From Diogma glabrata (Eukaryota; Arthropoda; Insecta; Diptera; Cylindrotomidae): DNA of 64,000 nt. Both the position numbers and the translations under genes were made by a program. Below, piece after piece: positions 23,691 through 37,459 of the stretch (position 1 is its first letter; the number at the start of each line of letters is the position of its first letter). The stretch spans positions 40,076 through 104,075 of the forward strand of contig CAVNZG010001019.1 of assembly GCA_963693315.1 (NCBI GenBank), in the 5' to 3' direction. Under the pieces are notes generated by a model that searched no databases, had not been told where the DNA came from, and saw nothing but the letters and a program-made list of their open reading frames with translations.

Positions 23691-24446
23691 AAGAACCCGC
23701 GACGGCCAGACGTTCGTTATTTTATAAAAGCTGAAAGTTTTTCTGCGCATACCCCCTACTCAGGTAGGAACGATTTGCGACATATGAAGTTTGGATCATG
23801 GTGGCTTTGGCTGGGAGCAGGTAACAAAGGGGCCTCCAAAGTTTCGTGAAAGTATAAAAGGTAATTTTTTTATATTTTCTTCGGGAAAGTATTAGAAGTC
23901 ACGTCACCCATTGCCAGACACTTAGGCCTGCTATACACTTGAGCTAAGCTATGCGAACTATGCGAACTATGTTTTTTGCATATAACGTAATCAAATGGAT
24001 GACTATACACTTGAGCTAAGCTATAAGCTTAGCTCAAGTGTATAGTCATCCATTTGATTACGTTATATACAAAAAACATAGTTCGCATAGTTCGTATAGC
24101 TTAGCTCAAGTGTCTAGCGGACCTTACTCTCGTGGTAACCTCCTGCCAGACACCCTTAAACTTTAACAAATTGATAAAGTTTAAGGGTGTCTGGCAGGGG
24201 GTTGCCACGATAGTAAGTGTCTGGCAATGGGTGACGTGACGTCTAATACTATCCCGAAGTATATATAAAAAAATTACCTTTTATACTTTCACGAAACTTT
24301 GGAGGCCCCTTTGTTACCTGCTCCCTGCCAAAGCCACCATGATCCAAACTTCATATGTCGCTAATTGTTCCTACCTGAGTAGGGGGTATGCGCAGAGTAA
24401 CTTTCAGCTTTTATAAAATAACGAAGGTCTGGCCGTCGCGGGCTCT
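23691..24446. mobile_element. Foldback element with nested palindromes, about 756 bp
   Basis: Outer arms (AAGAACCCGCGACGGCCAG at the left and its near-exact complement at the right) extend about 240 bases. Inside lie CACCCATTGCCAGACACTTA and its complement, and between those two further palindromes: about 23923-24126 (ACTTGAGCTAAGC family) and about 24124-24216 (TGCCAGACACCCTTAAACTT family). Confidence 0.85.
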
Positions 24447-24667
24447 TAGTCTATTAGTGTAATTTAGATGCAATCGATCATATAATTTATAATTAACACT
24501 AAATAGTTAATATTTTTTAAAAAATTGCTGCTTAAAAATTATTATTACTTTGTAAAATGATTACTGTTTTCTTGCAGTTTTTGAACTTTCCGCCATCTGC
24601 AGTAAAAAACAATAATTTCTATCATCAGCTTTTCAGATAAAAAGTTGATGCTATAGCAACTGAATCT

Positions 24668-25393
24668 AATGCCTAGTTTACACGAGTCGAGTAAACGTGC
24701 GAGTTGAGCAGGCGAGTTACTGTAGTACAGTTACTGGCATCGTGTGAACACATAAGGCGAGCTACTTGCAAATGCGAGTAGGACAGTAACTGGCAGGCGA
24801 GTTACTATAACATATTTTGTTTTTACTTGCCACTCGACTTCCCCCTCCACATTAAAGAATTATGGTCGTATTGTATTCGGTTGAGTTCGACTTTTTTTAT
24901 GCTTCGTTTTATAGACATTTTATGATTTTATAGATATTTGTTTTTTCAGGTCTTTAAATAAAGTTTTAGTAGTTTTTTGAAGTTGTTTGTTGTTGAAAGT
25001 TGTTTTTTAAATAGGTTAAAAAATTAATTAAAATAAAAAATGTCGTTTGTATATAGTTAAATTTTTTCTCAGATTATTGTTGGATCACTGTTTATTACAA
25101 AATATTTTTAAATTTATTATGAATAATCTATTTATTTAATTTATTTATTAATAAAATTAATAAAATATTTGATTTTTTAAATAATAAATGTTATAAAACG
25201 CCAAATATTAACATCATTTCTTTTGTTCATCTGTCAAATATTAAAAAAAAAACAACAAAAAATCGAATCGCATGTAACAGGCAAGTAGATGTCATCGTGT
25301 GAACAGTACAGGCAGGTACAGCTACTGACCAAGGCGAGTGAACAGGCGAGTTACTGTCTACGCCAGAAGCTCGCATCGTGTAAGCCACGCTTA
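24668..25393. mobile_element. TIR element with internal GGCGAGTTACTGT repeats
   Basis: TAATGCCTAGTTTACACGAG and the complementary CATCGTGTAAGCCACGCTTA form imperfect terminal repeats. Near both ends the motifs GCGAGTTACT and CATCGTGTGAACA recur, giving subterminal repeats. No coding sequence. Confidence 0.7.
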
Positions 25394-25499
25394 ATTTGTG
25401 TGTAATAGCACCGTTAGATCAGACAGTGGTGCGTTTATGTTGGAGCTTCGATAATAGCGTCGACCATCGATATGATTCAAGCGAAGAAAATGAATACAT
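25394..25499. other. Repeat fragment left of the gypsy element
   Basis: GTGCGTTTATGTTGGAGCTTCGATAA at about 25428 resembles the MITE-like sequence at 33766 on the other side of the gypsy element, so gypsy appears to have inserted in or beside a member of that family. ACAT at 25496-25499 is the gypsy target duplication. Confidence 0.5.
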
Positions 25500-25769
25500 T
25501 GAAGTAATTTTAATAAATGTTGAAATTTAAATTTGAATTGTAACGTATTTTACACGTATTAGTTTATTTAATATTATGTAGATGTCACTGTCACTATAAT
25601 AATTGTAATTTCCGACACGAGAGGCATAGCGATTTTTAGAATTGTCAAGGGACAAGTAATTAAGCCGCTATGAAATAAACACGTTTTATGTTAAACAAAC
25701 TTTGTAAAAAATATAAAATCGAGTTTATTTTAAATAATCGAATAAACAACGTAGAGTCTAAATACTACA
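25500..25769 (+). repeat. 5' LTR of the second gypsy element
   Basis: 270 bp, TG...CA ends. It has GTCACTGTCACTATAATAATTG where the 3' LTR has the shorter GTCACTATATAATTG. Confidence 0.93.
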
Positions 25770-25786
25770 TATCAGAAGTGGGACAG
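25770..25786 (+). promoter_or_regulatory. Primer-binding site of the second gypsy element
   Basis: TATCAGAAGTGGGACAG directly after the LTR; similar to the site of the left gypsy element (1615-1633). Confidence 0.65.
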
Positions 25787-25911
25787 AACTGACCATTTTA
25801 GATCGTAATATTTCCGTGTTTTTTTGTAATTTTTATAAAAAAAAAAATTAGTGTTTTCCGTGTTTACGTGTATTGTGAAATAGTTTTCCGTCAAAGAATT
25901 TATATAATGAA

Positions 25912-27420
25912 ATGAATACTTTGTTAGATAAAATTCAACAACAAATTGATGCTTTAGAGGAGCAATTAATACATCTATACGAAACGAATCGATCACAGTT
26001 TCCTCAAAATCATAGCCGGCTGTCGAATGAGTCTCCGCCGTCAATGTTTGATGAATCATTTTTGGGTGCTTCTTTTTTGTTGCTGCGCAAAATGTAACAT
26101 ATTCGTCACATCCACCGATTTCGTCAAACACAAATGTGATTCCGAATAAGCCGATTACGTCATATCTACCAGTGCCGTCAAATATGGGTATGATGCCGAA
26201 TTACCCGATTACGTCACATCCACCGATTTCACAAATATGATTCCGAATAAACCGATCACGTCATATCCACCGATGCTGTCAAATATGAATATGATACCGA
26301 ATTACCCGATTACGTCACATCCACCGGTTTTGTCATATACAAATTTGATGCCGAATAAGCCGATTACGGCATATCCACCGATACCGTCAAATATAAATAT
26401 GATACCGAATGTACCGATCAATTCAAACCAACCGAATGTTCACACAGGATTTTGTCAACCGTTTCATCCAAGTTCACTTGTCAATTATTTGAACAACCGT
26501 TCAATGTTTTGGGGAATTTAAATTTGCCGTCCGAAAATCCTCAAGTTCGTGATAAAAATCCATCGTTAATTATAAGTCCTGTACTGGAACTTATCAATCA
26601 AACCGAAGCAGAAAAACAAACGCCAAAGGTCGATAAAAATTGTAATCCGAACCAGTATAATTACAATGATAAATCTCGTCAGGAAGTAAAAACAACTTAT
26701 TTACATGAAGTCGATAAAATGATTTCCGAATTTAGTGGAGAAAACGTCGCTCATTCTCCAGTCGCATTTGGAAATGAAGTCGAAAAAGTTGCCTTAGTTC
26801 TCAATTGGAATAATGCACAAACATTTTATTTTGCGAAGTCGAAATTAATCGGAGTTGCCAAAAAGTTTTCATTAACATCGAGTGCAACGAATTGGTATGA
26901 TTTTTCAAGTGAATTGATAAAAGCGTTTCCGTGTTTTATAGACGAATCAGATTCACATTTTATTATGTCAGATCGTAAAAAGAAACCGAATGAATCGTAT
27001 CCATTTTATTTTTATGAAATGTTAGCAATGGGTCGGCAATGTGGTTTTTCGAATGACGCTATAAAATCAACTATGATACGTGGTATTCCGGAGAATACTG
27101 AAGTGCATAAGGCATTAATGTCAAATAAAAACGAAACCATTAATGAAGTTTTGGGAATACTTCGCTATTACGAACATCGTGGTATTTATAAAATAAAAGA
27201 ACCGTCGACATCTGTCACTAAATCTTCAAATGTCATACCGATGCCGAATACAAAAGGATCAACAAAATCTTATCTTCAAGTGAAATCAAGTGTTATAATT
27301 GTTTTTCTTTAGGACATAGATCTATTGATTGTCCGTCGCCGCAACGCCGAGTACGATGTGAGTATTGTGCAAAATCAGGTCATACTCAAGAAAATTATTT
27401 TTCGAAGCAACGAAAATCCG
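25912..27420 (+). pseudogene. gag: gypsy Gag with 17-residue tandem repeats and two zinc knuckles
   Basis: Starts at 25912 with an amphipathic coiled coil (MNTLLDKIQQQIDALEEQL). A frameshift near 26090 follows. Then five to six copies of a 51-bp unit encode NMIPNKPITSYPPMLS-like repeats (26110-26420). Another frameshift near 26510 leads to the gag core (EFSGENV...WYDFSSELIKAFP...RGIPEN). Near 27290 the frame shifts again into CYNCFSLGHRSIDC, a good CCHC knuckle, and CEYCAKSGHTQENY, a second knuckle whose last Cys is Tyr. Frameshifts may be decay or assembly indels. Confidence 0.85.
26110..26420 (+). repeat. 51-bp coding tandem repeat in gag
   Basis: Units of 51 bases carry CCGAATAAGCCGATTACG and TCACATCCACCG; one copy lacks bases near 26228, which shifts the frame. 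Confidence 0.85.
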
Positions 27421-27439
27421 AAAAGCCGTCTACTGTCGC

Positions 27440-27986
27440 TGTTTTAAGCGATAGTCCCGAGTTCACAACAAATATTGTTGTAAATTTTAACGAACGCTCT
27501 ACAGAAATCATCGCCATCATAGATACAGGCAGCCCAATAAATTTATTGGCTCAACGATTTGTACCGTCATCTGCAGAAGTTCATCCACCAACTGGAAAAA
27601 TTTATAATGGGTTAAATAATTCTAGGTTATGTATCGTAGGAATTGTTAATTTAAATACATTTATTAATGGTTCTTTTTATAACGTCAGGTGCCACGTCGT
27701 TCCGGATGATGCAACCGCCTACGAGTGTATTCTGGGAAGATAATTATTATCGATCGAAACCCTTAGAAACGAGCTTTTAATGGTAAAGGATAAGCCTTTG
27801 GATAGCTCATCTGTCAATAATAGCGATTCGTTGGAAGTAAATGAGCAATTATTTAACGAAATACTAGGGATAGAGTATTTCGATACCGAGGATAAGGCGA
27901 ATGTAAATATTGGCCCTTATTTTAATAATCCGTCCAAGGATCATGATGTCTACCAAAACGTGAGTAATATCTTATCTGATTTTAGG
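27440..27986 (+). pseudogene. pol: gypsy retroviral-type aspartic protease and start of pol
   Basis: IIDTGSPINLL near 27520 is the Asp-Thr-Gly active site; the domain ends with DDATAYECILGR. An in-frame TAA at 27741-27743 is followed by the same frame (LLSIETLRNELLM...ILSDFR) until 27986, where unrelated repeat DNA begins. The frame resumes as RT-linker sequence at about 30960. Confidence 0.85.
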
Positions 27987-28097
27987 TAGATTTCCTATAA
28001 AAATCTACCTATTGCAATGGGCTTCATCTCGGAATTTCGGAAAAATTTTGATGCCAAACGACTATATGTGATAAGCGGAGATGGAAAAACAAAAAAA

Positions 28098-28335
<238 letters not shown>

Positions 28336-29364
28336 CGATATGAGGTATAACGGAATTTAGCGGCACTCTCACGGTCGCATTTTTCGACCTACACCAAAAT
28401 AATTTTCTGTGTATGTTTCGGCAAATAATGTCTTGGACAAGTTCGTGAACTGGCCATATCCAGGTACCGGTTAAGCGGCTAGAGCCTAAAAAGTCGAATA
28501 ATCTAGGGCGCTATAACTTCCGTTTGAATAATAATATTTTAATAAAATTTATAAATATTGAATATTTGAACCTTTTTTTATCATTTTTATCCAGATGACT
28601 ACTTTGGCGTTTCATGTTCCTCAAAAATCAGCTGTTTTAAAAATTTACTAAAATTTGCTGCCCTTGATCTAGCTGAAATGGCCAAGCTCATATTTGAAAA
28701 CTTTTTTTCATGTACTTAAAATATAAATCTTTCCAAAATTTTCAAAAAAAATAGTTCAAGTTTAACGGTTGAGACCCTAGGTCTGTTGAAATGAAAACAA
28801 ACGCAAAAGGCAACGCTTTCATCATGTTTCAGTTTATGTTATTTAAATTCATCTTAGCTTTTAAACATACTTTTCAACTATAGCCTCAAAAAGTTTCAGC
28901 TTTCTAACCCAAAAGGTTCCATTTTTATAAGCATTATAATGCAACCCTTACAAGAAAAATATCAACCCATTTAATACCATAGAAAAATTATCAAAATCTC
29001 TTTTGTTTTTATTTTTTTTACTAAGTAACCGTTTGAAAAAAGATTAAATAAGAACAAAAAAACACAACAACAAAAGATGATTTTGAAATAAAATTGTTCA
29101 TTTGATCTTTGGTGGATTTAATATGTTATTAAAAGTTGTTTAAACCAACTTAAATAAAACTGTTCCGAAATTGTATTGATGGAGTTAGTTTGGATAATGT
29201 ATTTAATTTGGTTCGATAATTTTTTTGAATTATTCTGTTTCTACTTATTAGGTAGATTTCATATAAAAATCTACCTATTGCAATGACCGTCATCTCGGAA
29301 TTTCGGAAAAATGTTGATGCCAAACGACTATATATGTAAAGCGGAGACGGAAAAACAAAAAAAA

Positions 29365-30527
<1,163 letters not shown>

Positions 30528-30957
30528 CGATATGAGGTATAACGGAATTTAGCGGCACTCTCACGGTCGCATTTTTCGACCTAGACCAAAAATTTTTTCT
30601 GAGCGTGTTGCGGCAAACAATCTCTTGGATAAGTTCGACAACTGGCCATATCCGGGTACAGGTTTAGAGTCTAGAGCCTTAAAACTGTCAAAAACAAAGC
30701 GTTATGACGGCCGTTTGGGGCAAAATATGTTAACAAAATTTATAAATATTAATTATTTGAACATATTTCTATCATTTTTTAAAAAGCCAGAAATCTGCAA
30801 TAAAAGGTTCTTTAGCTATGCAATAAACTGTGTGAAGTACAACTGCATTTAGCGGCACTTTCACGGTCGCATTTTTTCACTTACGCTAAAAATATTTTCT
30901 GGGTATGTTGCGGCAAACAGTTTCCTAAATATGTTTGGACAATTGGCCATATCGGGG

Positions 30958-32250
30958 TACACTCGCCAATTCCAAACCCGATACTAAATGTGAAATGAAA
31001 ATTGAGTTAACGTCTACCAATTCCATTTCCATGAGTCCGAGACGATTTTCATACGAAGATCGTAAAACTGTTAATGAAATAGTTACCAATTTAATAAGTA
31101 AAAATATCGTCCGTCCGTGTGAAAATGATTGAATTACGAAAAAAAATAATCAAAACCGTCTTTGTATTGATTACCGAGAATTAAATAAATGTACGAAGAA
31201 AGATATTTTTCCGCTTCCGGTTAGTGAAGATTGCCTAGACAAACTTCAAGGGAAAAAGTTCTTTATGCTTTTGGATCTAAAGAGTGGATTTCACCAAATC
31301 CCAATCCATCCCGATTCTATAAAATACACGTCTTTTATAACTCAAGATCGGAAATATGAGTTCGTAAAAATGCCATTTGGGTTATGTAACGCGCCCGTGG
31401 TCTTTCAACGTTATATTAATAAAGTTTTTCAACCACTTATTGATACCGGCAACCTAATTATATATATAGACGACACGCAACTGAGTCGATCGAGCAACAT
31501 TACGAAATACTCAAGGAAGTTCTTTGTGTATTGCATAAAAATTGTCGAACTAAATATTTCAAAATGTTATTTTGTTCAACCGAATTTAGTCTTTTTGGGC
31601 TATGAAGTGAATTCTGATGGAATACGTCCATCACAACGTCATATTAGTTCTATTAAAAATTTTGCGATTCCTTTTAATACTAACGACGTTTATAGATTTA
31701 TAGGACTTGCAAGTTATTTTCGTAAGTTCATTTTAAATTTTGCTATAATAGCTAAGCCACTTAACGATGTTTTACGAAAAAATATAAAGTTTTATTTCGG
31801 TGAAAATGAATTCCGTGCATTTGACATTTTAAAAACAAAATTAATTACAGCACCTGTTTTAAGTCTGTATAATCATGAATACGAAACGCAACTGCATACC
31901 GATGCAAGCCGAAGTGGTTATGGAGCCATTTTGCTCCAGAAACAATCTTTTGGACACTTCCATCCCGTTATATTCTTTAGCCGCAGAACAACCGAACCCG
32001 AAAAAATACCACTCATTTGAATTGGAAACGTTGGCGATATTTTATGCTTTGCAACGGTTTCATATATATTTACACGGCATCTATTTCGAGATTTATACCG
32101 ATTGCGATGCATTGAAGCAATATCTATCGAAAAAAGACTTAAATAACCGAATTGCTATATGGGCATTATCTTTTGCTAATTATGACTATGAAATTTGTCA
32201 CCGAGGTAATAGTCATATGAGGCACGTTGATGCTCAGAGTCGTATAAGCA
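30958..32250 (+). pseudogene. pol: gypsy reverse transcriptase and RNase H
   Basis: The linker (MSPRRFSYEDRKTVNEIV) leads to RT: an in-frame TGA near 31130, then NRLCIDYRELNKC, FFMLLDLKSGFHQIPIH, FVKMPFGLCNAPVVFQRYIN and the catalytic YIDD near 31470. RNase H follows (LHTDASRSGYGAILLQK). One base is missing in an A run near 31990; the other frame continues HSFELETLAIFYAL and FEIYTDCDALK to HMRHVDAQSR. Family-conserved catalytic Asp residues are present. Confidence 0.9.
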
Positions 32251-33490
32251 ATAGTATATTATTTTTGACGGACTGTACTTTGTCAAAAAGGTTAGCTTCG
32301 TTACAGCTTACCGACAAATCAATCAAACAGATTTTCGATTCTCTATGCGAAAGTGGAGATACCGATGATTATAAATTTCATAATTCTTTAATATATCGTA
32401 AAGATACAAATGATAATTCGATGCTTGTCGTACCTGTTTTATTAGAAGAAGAAATAATCCGTAGATACCATGACATAGGTCATGTAGGTATAAATAAAAG
32501 TATCGAATTGATTAAACGATTTTATTGGTTTTCCGAAATGACTGAAAAAGTTCAGTCATTTATTGGTCGTTGTTTAAAATGTTTATTAATGGTTAAATAC
32601 CCTAAAAATGGTAAAAAGGAAGGATTTCTTCATTTAGTTGATAAATCAAATGTTTCATTTGATAGCGTACATATCGACCACCTGGGTCCACTCGAAGTTA
32701 CCCGGAGGAAAAATAAATATCTTCTTGTTGTTGTTGATGCGTTTATGAAGTTCGCAAGATTATATCCAACCAAGACTACGAACACTGCCGAGGTCATTAG
32801 AAGTTTAAAAGACTATTTTAATACTTTTAGTGTTCCTAAACGAATTATATCCGATCGCGGTACTTGTTTTACGTCAAAACAATTTGAAAAGTTTTGTGTA
32901 GACTGTGATATCGTTCATATTCTAAATGCCACAGCGTCACCACAGTCTAACGGACAAGTGGAACGATGGAACCGAACTCTTGTTCCGATCCGGAAAAGGG
33001 AATTTCCTGGGATTCAGTACTTACCCAAACCGAGTATATTTTAAATAATACCATGAACTGAACTATTAAAACGACTCCGTCTATTGCCCTTTTTGGTGTA
33101 AACCAATGTCGGGTAAATTATTCTACAGAAAATCTTATCAGTAAGGGAAAGGAAATTCGTGGAGAAATCGTAGAACGTACGAAAGACGCTCAAGTAAAAA
33201 ATAAAATTGGGTTTGATAAAAAGAGAATTCCCAGTTACGATTATAAAGTAGGTGATTACGTCTTAATCAAAAATATAATACACGAACCCGGCTTAAATCA
33301 AAAATTTTTGGTAAAATTTCGAGGTCCTTACGTTGTGACTGAATGTTCACCTAACGATCACTATAGGATAGAGGATATTCCAGGGCAGAAACTTACCAAC
33401 CGACCGTTTCATGGGGTATTCGTACCGTTTAATATGAAGCTGCTACTAGATCAATCGAGGGCGATTGCAACGTCAGGATCGGTCGAATGA
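32251..33490 (+). pseudogene. pol: gypsy integrase and C-terminal tail
   Basis: The zinc domain has H-H-C-C in RYHDIGHVGINK and CLKC (32460-32585). The catalytic triad lies in VHIDHLGPL, IISDRGTCFTS and ASPQSNGQVERWNRT. A frameshift near 32990 and a TGA near 33060 break the frame; it resumes from 33200 with KNKIGFDKKRIPSYDYKVGDYVL, a GPY-like motif (VKFRGPYVVTE) and ends GSVE at 33490, overlapping the first bases of the 3' LTR. Confidence 0.9.
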
Positions 33491-33748
33491 AGTAATTTTA
33501 ATAAAAGTTGAAATTTAAATTTGAATTGTAACGTATTTTACACGTATTAGTTTATTTAATATTATGTAGATGTCACTATATAATTGTAATTTCTGACACG
33601 AGGCATAGCGATTTTTAGAATTGTCAAGGGACAAGTAATTCAGCCGCTATGAAATATACACGTTTTATGTTAAATAAAGTTTGTAAAAAATATTAAATCG
33701 AGTTTATTTTAAATAATCGAATAAACAACGTAGAGTCTAAATACTACA
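33488..33748 (+). repeat. 3' LTR of the second gypsy element
   Basis: 261 bp; its first bases include the pol stop codon. ACAT at 33749-33752 completes the target duplication. Confidence 0.93.
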
Positions 33749-33763
33749 ACATGCTTTCAAATA

Positions 33764-34110
33764 GGAGTGTTTATGTTGAAGCATCGATAAAAGAGTCAAG
33801 CATCGAGTCAAGCGTCGATAAACGATTTGTTCTTTATCGACGCTACTATCGCTACACTCTGATCGATGCTCATTTTAAATATTTTATAAAAAAATACATA
33901 AAAATAAAAATATTAGTTTTAATTAATTTAAATTTTTGAAGTTTATGGAAAGTTGATTATTAAATTAATTAATTTTAAGTTTGTTGTATATATTTTTGTA
34001 AATTTTATCAAAATTCTCGAAACTCCAACATAAACACTGTAAAAGAATAGCGCTATGCAACGCTTTTATCACTGCTTGACTCGATGATTGATCTATTCTC
34101 TTTGAGGATT
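33764..34110. repeat. Inverted-repeat (MITE-like) sequence
   Basis: GGAGTGTTTATGTTGAAGC at 33764 and CCAACATAAACACTG at about 34024 are inverted. Both are followed on their right by blocks containing ATCGAGTCAAGC or its complement. Related to 25428-25450 on the far side of gypsy. Confidence 0.5.
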
Positions 34111-34149
34111 TTTTGAACGCTATTTTTAAAGTTTTGTGGATTACAATTA

Positions 34150-35035
34150 TCAAGGAAGACCTACGTCAGTAAGGCATTCCAGAGATGCTAGATTCTGTTA
34201 AAAAAATTTCTTTGAAAAGCTACATCTTGTCACTCGAACCTTAAAAAGATGGGCTCCTATTGATGCTCTGTTCAGGTAAAATTGGTTTGATCTAGGCAGA
34301 CACACGCGTTGATCCATAGTGTACTTGTGTACCTTCAAATCAGTAACATACAACGAATCAAGCTCATTAGTAAGATTTGAATTGCTGAGCAGCAATGAAA
34401 ATCTCACCAAGGTTTTCAACCGACTGTTCCAGATATGTGTGACAAAGAAAGTAAATTTCCCGTAGCTCTTCCTTTACGGAAACCGTATCGTCTTTCATTA
34501 AGTATTTTTGACGACTTAAGAAGCTCATAATATTAAAATTAATGAACTTCTCAAATATTTTAGCAGCAACCGACAAGATTGATATGGGTTTGTAATTTGT
34601 TGAATTCGTGTTAGCAACTTTTTTTGGGATTGGCTGGGTATACTGGCCATTTTTTAAAGAGCATTTATTTTAAATTTTATTGCTTCTTCACATTTACCCG
34701 AAACCTAAAGATCAGCCTTCAGAACCATCTATCGGAATAAACCTGCGCATACCAGCGTGTATTATTTCTGAAAAATTAGAAGCAGAAATGTTTGTATTAA
34801 ACATATATCTCAAAGCCCTGCCAATCTGCAATCGAAATAAGACTAGGGTTAGATTGAAACTGTTTAGGAACTTGTAAATTTAAATGAGTGGAAATCAAAT
34901 TATGGTCTAAACCACCTAAAGGTTCTGATACTTTTAATTGTACCAACGAAAGAACATTTATCAAAATCAAATAAAGTAATTTACTAATTTGACCAGGAAT
35001 GCCAGAAGCTCTGGTAGGTTGTTTGGCCATTATAT
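34150..35035 (-). pseudogene. LINE fragments: endonuclease end, RT start and RT tail
   Basis: From right to left on the minus strand: SGIPGQISKLLYLILINV and EPLGGLDHNLIS (end of APE-like endonuclease, 35030-34797); KKVANTNSTNYKPIS..SVAAKIFEKFINF (start of RT, about 34640-34510); and VCLPRSNQFYLNRASIG with an LWNAL motif (C-terminal RT tail, 34420-34150). Most of the RT palm is missing, so the copy is internally deleted and shifted. Confidence 0.7.
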
Positions 35036-35299
35036 CCGAGTGAAAATAAATATAAAAATAGAATAATAATATAATAATAATATAATAATAATATAGTATA
35101 AATGAAAATGTTTTAGTATCAATAAATTCGTTCCCTTCTCAATAATGAAACCCCAACAAAAATATTTGTTTTCCATCCAAATTGGCCCTTAGAAACAAAC
35201 AAAGATTATTTAATATTTGGTTCCATAACAAAAATACCTTAACGATTTAAGTCCTAATATCTATACAGCCCAATAGTATATTAAACTAGATAAACGAAA

Positions 35300-35850
35300 A
35301 CGAAAAAAAACAGATATTGACAGAGCGAGAGCGGCAAAACTTTCTACCATGTCTATTTCTGACAAAAATTTTTACAGTGCCATTATTTCTTTAAAGTCTG
35401 GTACTAACTCTTTTTTTTTCCTGTTATTGACGGTGATTTAATCGTCACTGACCCAGCGAGAAGAACCACATTGTTCGCGGAACGCTTTGCTGTGATCTCG
35501 ACTGTTTTAGAAACTCCTTAAGAAAAACTAAAAATCCAGTCTTCAGGAGTTAATATGAAAGATCTTTATTTCAAACCGAAGATTGTCAAAAAAAATCTTA
35601 AGAGGGTTACTACCAGCAAAGTCTCCGGCCTGAACATCATCCCTGCTATTATTCTAACAACATTTTCAAAATAACTTGCACCTTCTTTTATCAAAATTTT
35701 CTACAAATCCTATAGATCTGAAATTTCTCTTTCGTGCTGGAAGTTAGCCAATGTCCAGCCCATCCCCAAAACGAAACAAAATGTGATATTTCAAATTATA
35801 GACCGCAATACCCTTGCTCTCAGTTCTATCGAAAATATATGAGCATTATA
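35300..35850 (+). pseudogene. LINE fragment on the plus strand: endonuclease-RT linker and RT start
   Basis: Reads FYSAIISLKSGTN, ARRTTLFAERFA, TTSKVSGLNIIPAIIL, APSFIKIFYKSY and CWKLANVQPIPK, the usual run-up to RT motif 1 in non-LTR elements, with several stops. Orientation is opposite to the neighbouring LINE fragment. Confidence 0.65.
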
Positions 35851-37176
35851 TTAATACACAGCAGAAATGCCAGATCGGGTGATTTTTTTCCGTTTATGGG
35901 ATATTTCATTTAAAACAGGAAAGCGGACAAAAACTTGGCAAGTGCTGGCTTTTTCACAACTAATTGTAGAAGTGTTTTAAATTTTAGACTTATTTAAAAT
36001 GATCGCAACAACTATTTTTTTTACTATGCTTCCAGAAAGACGTTGATCAATAATTTTGTTTAAATGAAGCTGCCTTTCATCGCCTAAATCGATGAAATTT
36101 CAGCCTTCAGATATTGATGTTCTGATATTTCTTAGGGAAATAGAAACAAACGTTTCGAAAATCCCAAAAGCAATAACATATTTCTGAGTTTCAGGAATAT
36201 TTTCCCACTACGACACAAAAAATAAAATCACCTGCAACTACAAGATGGCTCGATGCATTTGTGATAATCGATGCATTTTGATGGCTCGATGCATTTGCGA
36301 TAATCGATGCATTTTGAACATATTAAAAAATTGGGATGTTTTGTATCATTATTTCGGTTATACGTATCGAAAAAGAGGCACTGCAATTTTAAAATTTTTT
36401 ACAAACCTCGAAATCAAGGCATATTTACTTCTTTTAAAAAACGTCTTTCGCAATTTTGATAGATTTAATGCTCTATTTCATAGAAATACTATCTTATTCA
36501 ACAAGGTGTATAAAGAAACGAAACAAATATGGTGGTGGTGGTTTTTGAAGTTTTTTCCATATAAACAATTGGATTTATATATGTATAGATTTTTTTTTAA
36601 TTGAAAGCTTGATGGGAAGTTTTTCCTTAAAGAAACGGTAAAAATCGGGAAGTTTTGATACGGCAACGGGAAATTTATGTTTTAAAGTCTAGCATCACTG
36701 ACGCACACATATAAAAATTTTTGGAAGACAAATCTGACTGACAGCCAATACGTTTTTTGAAACAAAAGATCAACAACCGATCGAAACACACCGATCTAGA
36801 TTGACGAATGAAATGCTTAGTCCGAATCAACAGTCCCGAAGGCGTACAATCCACAAAGGTTTTGAAAGCGTTCATCAATACCTCAACACGCATGTTGTTG
36901 TTGGACTTAGGTCTTAAAAGGTATCTATGTGTGTTGTTTTAATTCCTACACAGCACTTTTTATTAAAAAAAAATTCTAAAACTTTTTCTGTGTGCGCCCC
37001 TGAATATAATTCTTCTACATACATACCGTAGCTTAACTATAATTTTTTTAACAAAATTCATCATCATGTTTATTTTTATTTAAACTTCATACATTAATAT
37101 ATTTACACCAGAACTATAAATTTGCCAGTTGAAAAAGAGCAAACATTTAAATTAAAAAAACTACTTACTTTTGTTT
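35851..37176. other. Intergenic DNA upstream of PCNA
   Basis: No supported gene. It contains a two-copy 36-bp tandem repeat at 36245-36316 (GGCTCGATGCATTTG, ATAATCGATGCATTTTG). A minus-strand open frame at 36675-36893 (TFVDCTPSGLLIRTKHFI) is unrecognised. Confidence 0.5.
36245..36316. repeat. 36-bp tandem repeat, two copies
   Basis: ATGGCTCGATGCATTTG then TGATAATCGATGCATTTTG, repeated with one substitution (T/C); rich in ATCGAT. Confidence 0.85.
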
Positions 37177-37459
37177 ATGGTGAGTGGAATATCCGTCTAC
37201 TTATTTATTTTGTAATAGTTTTATAAATTATGTTACTTTAGTTTGCTCAACATTGTTAAATAAAATAACCAACAAATTTGTTTTGGATATAAATTTATCT
37301 CAATATTTATTTTTGCTAGGTTTTTAAGGCAAAATGTTGAACATAAATTGTGCATGCACTTAAATATACTTAAATAAAATTAAACGCTAGATGTAGCTGT
37401 TGGATCACTAAAATTCGATCATAGTTTTGAAATCTGGTACCACCATTTAATTTGACAAA

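Noticed and set aside
36245..36604. 119-codon plus-strand frame
   Set aside because: It begins in a 36-bp tandem repeat and shows no recognisable domain; probably chance in AT-rich DNA.
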